From the NCBI GenBank assembly GCA_910588615.1, contig CAJUOI010000012.1, forward strand, positions 1-55,997: a stretch of 55,997 bases of DNA, given 5' to 3'. Under the pieces are notes generated by a model. It worked only from the letters and a program-made list of their open reading frames with translations, did not search any database and was not told the origin of the DNA. Below, one piece after another: positions 51,565-55,997 of the stretch. Position 1 is the first letter of the stretch; every line of letters begins with the position of its first letter. The position numbers and the translations under genes were made by a program. Source of the DNA: an uncultured Christensenellaceae bacterium. Lineage in GTDB: Bacteria; Bacillota; Clostridia; Christensenellales; Borkfalkiaceae.

Positions 51565-52387
51565 CTTCCGCTCCGTAGATTTTGCCGATTTTCCCCAGTC
51601 CGTCCAGAAGGATATAGCGTTCGAACAGCTTTTCGGGGACGTCTTCTACCCGTTTTAAATGCGCCGATGCAAAAACGATAATGCCGCTTTCCACGGCGCG
51701 GCGTACCGCTTCGTAGTCGCTTGCAAGCAGCTCGTCCGTTACGATGATTTCGGGGCGCATAGCGCGGATCCCTGCCGTGAACGCCGTTAGCTTGTCGGCA
51801 AACTTCACGACGTCGCTCGTCGCGCCCAAGTCTCCCGCCGAAAGTTCGCCACGCTCGTCGCTGACGAGAATGTTTGCCTGTGTCCGTTGGCTGACGATTC
51901 TCGTCAAGTCGCGCAGCAACGTCGTTTTTCCTTCCCCCGGCGGAGCCAGAATCAGCAAAGAGCGCAGTCCGTCCGCAAGCGTTTTTCGGTAAATCTCCTC
52001 TGCGCATCCTTCTACGGCGTGCGGCACCCGCACGCACAGCGAAGTTACGGAATGGACGGAAAGCACGCTTCCGCCTTCGTAGACGAGCGTGCCCGCGATG
52101 CCGATCCGCTCCCCGTCCTTCCCCGTAACGAAGCCCTTTTTCAGCTGGTTTTCCACGGCGTAAACAGAATAGCCGCTCGCCGCAAACAGCGTCTCTTCTA
52201 CCTCTGCCGCCGTCGGGCGGATGGCAAGTTCCTCCCGCTCGGTTAAACCCGCTTCCCCGAGATAAGTGAAGCTTCCGCCCGCGTTGACGCGCAGCGGCTT
52301 GTCCGTACGGATTCTGAGTTCGTATAACAAATTAAGGTTGACGTGCGCCAAGGCATTTTTCAGGCGCGGAGCCAGAAAGGAAAGCAT
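51554..52387 (-). CDS. spoIIIAA: Stage III sporulation protein AA, ATPase
   Basis: 277 aa from ATG 52387. A cytoplasmic secretion-type ATPase with Walker A APPGEGKTTLLRD, the downstream DERGELSAG and Walker B-like EIIVTDEL. N-terminal LYELRIRTDKPLRV is the family start region. The conserved sequence begins right at this ATG, yet no SD precedes it. GGAGG (52427-52431) lies 39 nt upstream, with only ATA/ATT/TTC codons at the right distance. The frame is open to 52483. First gene of spoIIIA, expected to be sigma-E driven; no confident promoter seen. Confidence 0.9.
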   Translation of the reverse strand: MLSFLAPRLKNALAHVNLNLLYELRIRTDKPLRVNAGGSFTYLGEAGLTEREELAIRPTAAEVEETLFAASGYSVYAVENQLKKGFVTGKDGERIGIAGTLVYEGGSVLSVHSVTSLCVRVPHAVEGCAEEIYRKTLADGLRSLLILAPPGEGKTTLLRDLTRIVSQRTQANILVSDERGELSAGDLGATSDVVKFADKLTAFTAGIRAMRPEIIVTDELLASDYEAVRRAVESGIIVFASAHLKRVEDVPEKLFERYILLDGLGKIGKIYGAEDVA

Positions 52388-52493
52388 CGATATAATATAT
52401 GGGTCAAGCTTGGAAAATATGAAAATCCTCCGCCGAAAGCGTACTTCCCAAGGGACATGATATTTTATGAGTTGCATTTTCAAGCGATAACAG

Positions 52494-52524
52494 AAAGCTC
52501 TCGAACAAAATGTTCGAGAGCTTT
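52494..52524 (-). terminator. Hairpin terminator between the GH51 gene and spoIIIAA
   Basis: A perfect 13-bp stem (52494-52506 with 52512-52524), loop AAAAT, about 60 nt after the GH51 stop. The T-run is short on either strand (TTTT on plus, TTTC on minus), but the stem is strong and separates the two transcription units. Confidence 0.7.
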
Positions 52525-52585
52525 TAAATAAACATAAATATCTTTTAGTTAAGCGATCAATTCAGTTGATAGTATAATGATTTTT

Positions 52586-55189
52586 TTATTCGATAACGAA
52601 TACATTGACGCTGTTATTTTTCAGCGTTGCTTTCAATAGGTTGCCCTGTACGGCAATTTCGCTTTGGACAGGTACAACGTTATGCGTTTTACCCGACTTT
52701 ACGCCGATTTCATTGATGACCGTTACGTCCTCGTGCCAGAGCGTAGTTACGCGTGCCTTCTTCTTTGCGCCGAACCCCGTAAGCGAAGCTTCCAACGTTT
52801 CGTCTTTTCCTGAAACGTTTACGACTTTTAAATAAATCTTTCCGTCATCGCCGACCGTCGTACTTTGGAATATGCGTTCGTTGACTTTCCAGATATTTTT
52901 AAAAAGAACTTCGTGCCATTCGCCGTCTTTAAAAATAGATGCGGTGAACGTTTTTTTAGTGTACGTAAGGCGGAGCTTGTTTCCCTCGGGGCTGTATCCG
53001 AGAAATTTATCTTTGCCCATCATTTCGCATACGGTTCGGATGAAATCGACGCGTTTGTCGAAGGAAACGTCATAGCCTTTGTGATTTTTCCCGTACTGGC
53101 AACAAATCGAGAAGCCCGCGCTGTCCATTGTGCCAGCGTCTCGTACGTCTGCGACTCCGACACCCGCAATAAAGCTCTGTTCGCCCGAAAGCCTGCGGAA
53201 GCCGATCTCCACTTCGCAGTCGGAAAAACTCTCCTCATCATAGTAAAATCCATTGAAGGCGTCGCTCTCTTCGATAATGAGTTTTCCGTTTTCGATGTGT
53301 CCGCCGCGGCAATTCGGGTAAACCTTCCACCCCCCCATGCCGTCCTTGAAATCGTGGCGGTAAACCTCTTTTCCCGTTGCGATATCCTTTACCGACACGT
53401 AGGAAACGGCGCTTGCCGTGCGGTGCCCACCGATCAGTAGTCCGCCTGCATTGTCGTCGTTGACGGGCAAAACGTCCGTCAATGTGTACTTTCCCGTATT
53501 TTCGGCAAACATTTTCTGTACGAAGTAGTTGGGCGTGTACATGACGTCGCGGGCGTTAAACCAGATGAGGTTGGGCGTCCAGCGGTAATTGTAGGTCGAA
53601 GCGAATAGCGGCGCATAGCACGTCATTTTCACAACGTCGGAATTGCGCTCGCATCCCGTCAGGAACGCCGCTTCCGCCAACGCCGAACGCAGGTTGTTGT
53701 CTCCGTTCAGCCGCCCCCTGCCGTCCGCCATTGTATGCGTGGCGTATTCGCCCATAAATACTTTTGCTCCGGTTCTGTCGTAACAGTCGTAGCGCTTGGT
53801 GTTGTCGATAAACCACTGGTAGGAATTGTAAACGTGTTCGTCCACGATCATGTCGCGGTACTTTTCGTTGATAATTTTCCAGCTGTCGTTGGAATCGGAA
53901 GGACGAATATCCACGCCCGCCGTCGTTACGATGGTGATATCGAATTTCTCCAACAGATCGGTCAGTCGTCCGTTATACATATATTGCTTTACTCCCAACA
54001 GACAGGAAGCAAAGTTGTCGAAATACTCGTAGCCCCAGTTTTCGTTGCCGATCCCGATAAAATTGAGCTCGAACGGCGTAGGATGTCCCATATCCGAACG
54101 GATTTTTGCCCAATAGGCTTCATTTTTATCTTTGGAAGCAATATCGCCTTTTGCAAAGAAAATGAGGTCGGCAACGTTATCAATGACTTCTTTTTGAAAC
54201 TTTTCCGTTCCCGGCATAATGCGCTGGTAGCCCGTCTTGCGTTGTTCTCCCATTCTGATTTGGCAGAGCAGTCCGCAATGAAGCACGGGCAACGGCGACA
54301 TGTTCAAATCTTCGCAGAGCGCAAAATACTCGTAAAACCCGATGCCGTACGACTGCATATAACGCCATAAGTTTGGAATCTGTCTGCGCTGTTCGAGCGC
54401 GCCGACCGTATTTCTCCATTTATATTGGTAGTCGAAAGAGACATCCCCCTCTACGACGCAACCGCCGGGAAAACGGAAGAAGGAAGGATGGCAGTTTTTT
54501 AACGCCTCCACCATGCGCACGGAAAGTTTACCGTTACGGTATTTATCGGGATTGCCCCACACCGTGGCGGGAATCAAGGAAACGAAGTCGATTCCGATTT
54601 TTCCGTTCCCCTCGAGAATGATGCACAGACGCCCCATCGTGTCCTTTTCCGCCTTGATTTCGGCGGATACTTTAATCCAATCGCCTTCCGTTCCGTTCGG
54701 AATTTTTATTTCTCCGATCGTCGTGTGTCTGCCGTGCGCACCGCGGATATAGACGCTTGCCTTCCCTTGGAAGCCGAGCCGCTTTACCCACATCGAGAAA
54801 TGATAGGTTTCCCCCTTGTCAACGGGCATTCCGTACATATCGTAGCCGCCGTTCATATAATAGCCCGGGTTTTCGAGATGATAAATTCCGCCCACGTCCA
54901 GTAAAAGATAGGAAGGATTGTTCTCGTTCATTCCGCCAGTCTTTGCGATTTTTTTGGGACCTGCGCCGTAAACATCCCAATAGAAATTATTCTTCTTCCG
55001 CACTTCGACAGCGCTTTCGCAGTTGTAATCGTCATAGGAAAAATAGGAAAATTCAAAGGAATTGTTTATGACCATTTCTGCGTTCAAACCGCCGTCTGCC
55101 GCCTGATTGATGTCCTCGAAGAATAGTCCGTACAGGTGCTCGGATACCTCTATGCCCTTCTTTGATGCATCCAAATTGAACTTAATCAT
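52586..55189 (-). CDS. GH51 alpha-L-arabinofuranosidase
   Basis: 867 aa, no signal peptide, so expected in the cytosol on imported arabino-oligosaccharides. N-terminal LYGLFFEDINQAADGGLNAE is a GH51 hallmark. A beta-sandwich (about 100-215) precedes the barrel with FRFPGGCVVEG, the acid/base Glu in GIGNENWG and the nucleophile Glu in FMGEYATH. A C-terminal beta domain and an inserted laminin-like sandwich (about 620-770) make it longer than the common 500-650 aa form. It stands alone, with no transporter or regulator beside it. RBS GGGAG before ATG 55189. Confidence 0.9.
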   Translation of the reverse strand: MIKFNLDASKKGIEVSEHLYGLFFEDINQAADGGLNAEMVINNSFEFSYFSYDDYNCESAVEVRKKNNFYWDVYGAGPKKIAKTGGMNENNPSYLLLDVGGIYHLENPGYYMNGGYDMYGMPVDKGETYHFSMWVKRLGFQGKASVYIRGAHGRHTTIGEIKIPNGTEGDWIKVSAEIKAEKDTMGRLCIILEGNGKIGIDFVSLIPATVWGNPDKYRNGKLSVRMVEALKNCHPSFFRFPGGCVVEGDVSFDYQYKWRNTVGALEQRRQIPNLWRYMQSYGIGFYEYFALCEDLNMSPLPVLHCGLLCQIRMGEQRKTGYQRIMPGTEKFQKEVIDNVADLIFFAKGDIASKDKNEAYWAKIRSDMGHPTPFELNFIGIGNENWGYEYFDNFASCLLGVKQYMYNGRLTDLLEKFDITIVTTAGVDIRPSDSNDSWKIINEKYRDMIVDEHVYNSYQWFIDNTKRYDCYDRTGAKVFMGEYATHTMADGRGRLNGDNNLRSALAEAAFLTGCERNSDVVKMTCYAPLFASTYNYRWTPNLIWFNARDVMYTPNYFVQKMFAENTGKYTLTDVLPVNDDNAGGLLIGGHRTASAVSYVSVKDIATGKEVYRHDFKDGMGGWKVYPNCRGGHIENGKLIIEESDAFNGFYYDEESFSDCEVEIGFRRLSGEQSFIAGVGVADVRDAGTMDSAGFSICCQYGKNHKGYDVSFDKRVDFIRTVCEMMGKDKFLGYSPEGNKLRLTYTKKTFTASIFKDGEWHEVLFKNIWKVNERIFQSTTVGDDGKIYLKVVNVSGKDETLEASLTGFGAKKKARVTTLWHEDVTVINEIGVKSGKTHNVVPVQSEIAVQGNLLKATLKNNSVNVFVIE

Positions 55190-55200
55190 ACCTTACTCCC

Positions 55201-55215
55201 GATTGCTGTGCAATC
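55201..55215. promoter_or_regulatory. Small hairpin in the GH51 leader
   Basis: GATTGC-TGT-GCAATC, a perfect 6-bp stem, lies just ahead of the GGGAG ribosome site on the minus-strand transcript. It may modulate translation or stability; no known riboswitch fits. Confidence 0.4.
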
Positions 55216-55236
55216 CTATTAATTTTACTTAACCAT

Positions 55237-55265
55237 ATTATAATGGCAGTTTCTTGTTTTGTCAA
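55237..55265 (-). promoter_or_regulatory. Consensus sigma-A promoter of the GH51 gene
   Basis: TTGACA (55260-55265), 17-bp spacer, TATAAT (55237-55242) on the minus strand, with a leader of about 40 nt. No clear catabolite-response element was seen. Confidence 0.85.
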
Positions 55266-55345
55266 GATATTTTTAAAATATTTTATGTTTAAATAAAATA
55301 AATTTTATTTGGAAATTTTTACGCGCTTGAAGCATACTTTAAAGG

Positions 55346-55873
55346 ATGAATAAGCGCGCTTCCTGTATTTTCTTTGCGGTTTTTATTCCGTTTTTCGTGG
55401 TAGTCGTCTGTTTGGGCGTGTTCTTTAATGCTTATAGGCGCCCTTGCCGTAAGATCGTCGAACGCCTATCTTCCGAGCCTGCCCTGGTATTTGCCTTAAT
55501 AAAAGCGGAAAGCGGGTTTTGCGCCGATGCCGTAAGTAGCGCGGGGGCAGTCGGTTTAATGCAGTTGCTGCCGTCGACAGCGAAATTCGTGTGCGAGCGC
55601 GAAGGTATGGAATTTGACGAAGCGCGGCTAACGGATCAGGAATATAACGTAACGCTCGGTTGCCTGTATTTAAAATATCTGTTACGGCGGTTTCCCGTAG
55701 CGGAAACGGCAGTTGCTGCTTACAATGCAGGCGAAGGCGTCGTCGGAGAGTGGCTGGAAAACGAGAACTATTCGAAGGACGGAAAGAATCTTTTTTCCAT
55801 CCCCTATCCGGAAACGCGCACCTATGTAAAAAAAATAGTAAAATTTAAAAAAATTTACTCATATTTCGATTGA
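55346..55873 (+). CDS. Membrane-anchored lytic transglycosylase (SLT family)
   Basis: 175 aa. One N-terminal membrane anchor (about 8-28), then an SLT domain with the catalytic Glu in IKAESGF, GAVGLMQLLPSTA, YNVTLGCLYLKYLL and AAYNAGEG. Cleaves the glycan backbone of peptidoglycan outside the membrane. AAAGG touches the ATG, too close for a normal SD; CATACT (55333-55338) lies 7 nt upstream and resembles -10 boxes of sporulation sigma factors as well as sigma-A. Transcribed away from the GH51 gene. Confidence 0.92.
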   Translation: MNKRASCIFFAVFIPFFVVVVCLGVFFNAYRRPCRKIVERLSSEPALVFALIKAESGFCADAVSSAGAVGLMQLLPSTAKFVCEREGMEFDEARLTDQEYNVTLGCLYLKYLLRRFPVAETAVAAYNAGEGVVGEWLENENYSKDGKNLFSIPYPETRTYVKKIVKFKKIYSYFD

Positions 55874-55879
55874 TAAAAC

Positions 55880-55908
55880 TTGACATTTCTTTTGTAATGA
55901 GTTACAAT
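55880..55908 (+). promoter_or_regulatory. tRNA-Leu promoter
   Basis: TTGACA (55880-55885), 17-bp spacer, TACAAT (55903-55908), about 24 nt before the tRNA 5' end. Confidence 0.85.
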
Positions 55909-55932
55909 ATCAAAGCTTGCAGATAAATGCAC

Positions 55933-55997
55933 GCGGTCGTGGCGGAACTGGCAGACGCGCAAGACTAAGGATCTTGTGGTTAACCCCATGCAGGTTC
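55933..55997 (+). tRNA. tRNA-Leu (AAG), 5' part, cut by window end
   Basis: Acceptor GCGGTCG, T8-G9, a D-arm with the class II consensus (GCGGAACTGGCAGACGC), then stem CAAGA, loop CTAAGGA and TCTTG. Reading the 7-nt loop, U33 is followed by AAG, a Leu anticodon for CUU. A long variable arm begins (TGTGGTTAACCCCAT), as in class II tRNAs. The T-arm and 3' acceptor lie beyond the window. Confidence 0.88.

Noticed and set aside
52502..52516. CGAAC-N5-GTTCG as a LexA (Cheo) box
   Set aside because: The spacer is 5 rather than 4 bp, and the motif is the centre of a 13-bp terminator hairpin, which explains it fully.

Overview
The window is a chromosomal segment of about 56 kb from a low-to-mid GC, endospore-forming Firmicute of the class Clostridia. 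The sporulation genes show this (the complete spoIIIAA-AH operon, spoIVB, a gerW/ytfJ homologue and a SpoIIM-like protein), as do a fused IspH-S1 protein, the GlgC/GlgD pair, LexA, ScpA/ScpB and SD-dominated starts. An uncultured gut-type lineage is my inference; nothing in the sequence fixes the order or family. No phage, plasmid, CRISPR array or insertion sequence is visible.

Left half (about 0.1-29.7 kb) is all plus strand apart from one tiny gene. It holds a tRNA-Trp tail, rnhA and a TVP38-type membrane protein. Next comes a five-gene sodium-pumping decarboxylase operon: a divergent 12S-like carboxyltransferase, OadG-like gamma, free biotin carrier, OadB-like beta and OadA-like alpha. A broken surE remnant and an HI0933-type flavoprotein follow. 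A short operon then encodes a chorismate mutase-CMP kinase fusion, a PlsC acyltransferase and an IspH-ribosomal S1 fusion. After htpG, a cold-shock gene and murC comes a glycogen operon (glgB-glgC-glgD-glgA-glgP plus a GH13 amylase). A 385-bp repeat-rich spacer leads to a tyrosine recombinase, hflX and lexA.

Right half (about 29.8-55.2 kb) is almost entirely minus strand and converges on the left half at about 29.75 kb. Reading with transcription from the far end: a GH51 arabinofuranosidase; spoIIIAA-AH; an Asp23/Gls24 protein, nusB, folD, ispA, dxs, tlyA, nadK, argR, recN, spoIVB; then a breakpoint holding a degraded AraC regulator where spo0A is often found; a SpoIIM-like protein and a D-Ala-D-Ala carboxypeptidase; lysA; then a site-2-type protease, scpA, scpB, a DUF2953 protein, ytfJ, a second D,D-carboxypeptidase and rluB. 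A lytic transglycosylase and a partial tRNA-Leu with anticodon AAG close the window.

The most unusual points are: the decarboxylase operon, which has two carboxyltransferase-type subunits, one with altered oxyanion loops, and a beta subunit with an extra soluble insertion; three genes (recombinase, site-2-type protease, nadK) whose perfect or near-perfect sigma-A promoters lie 7-9 nt from the ATG, predicting leaderless mRNAs; the tandem 29-bp dyad repeats before the recombinase; cationic tails on GlgA and GlgB; and two gene relics marking breakpoints. Family assignments come from motif recognition by eye; no database search was run.
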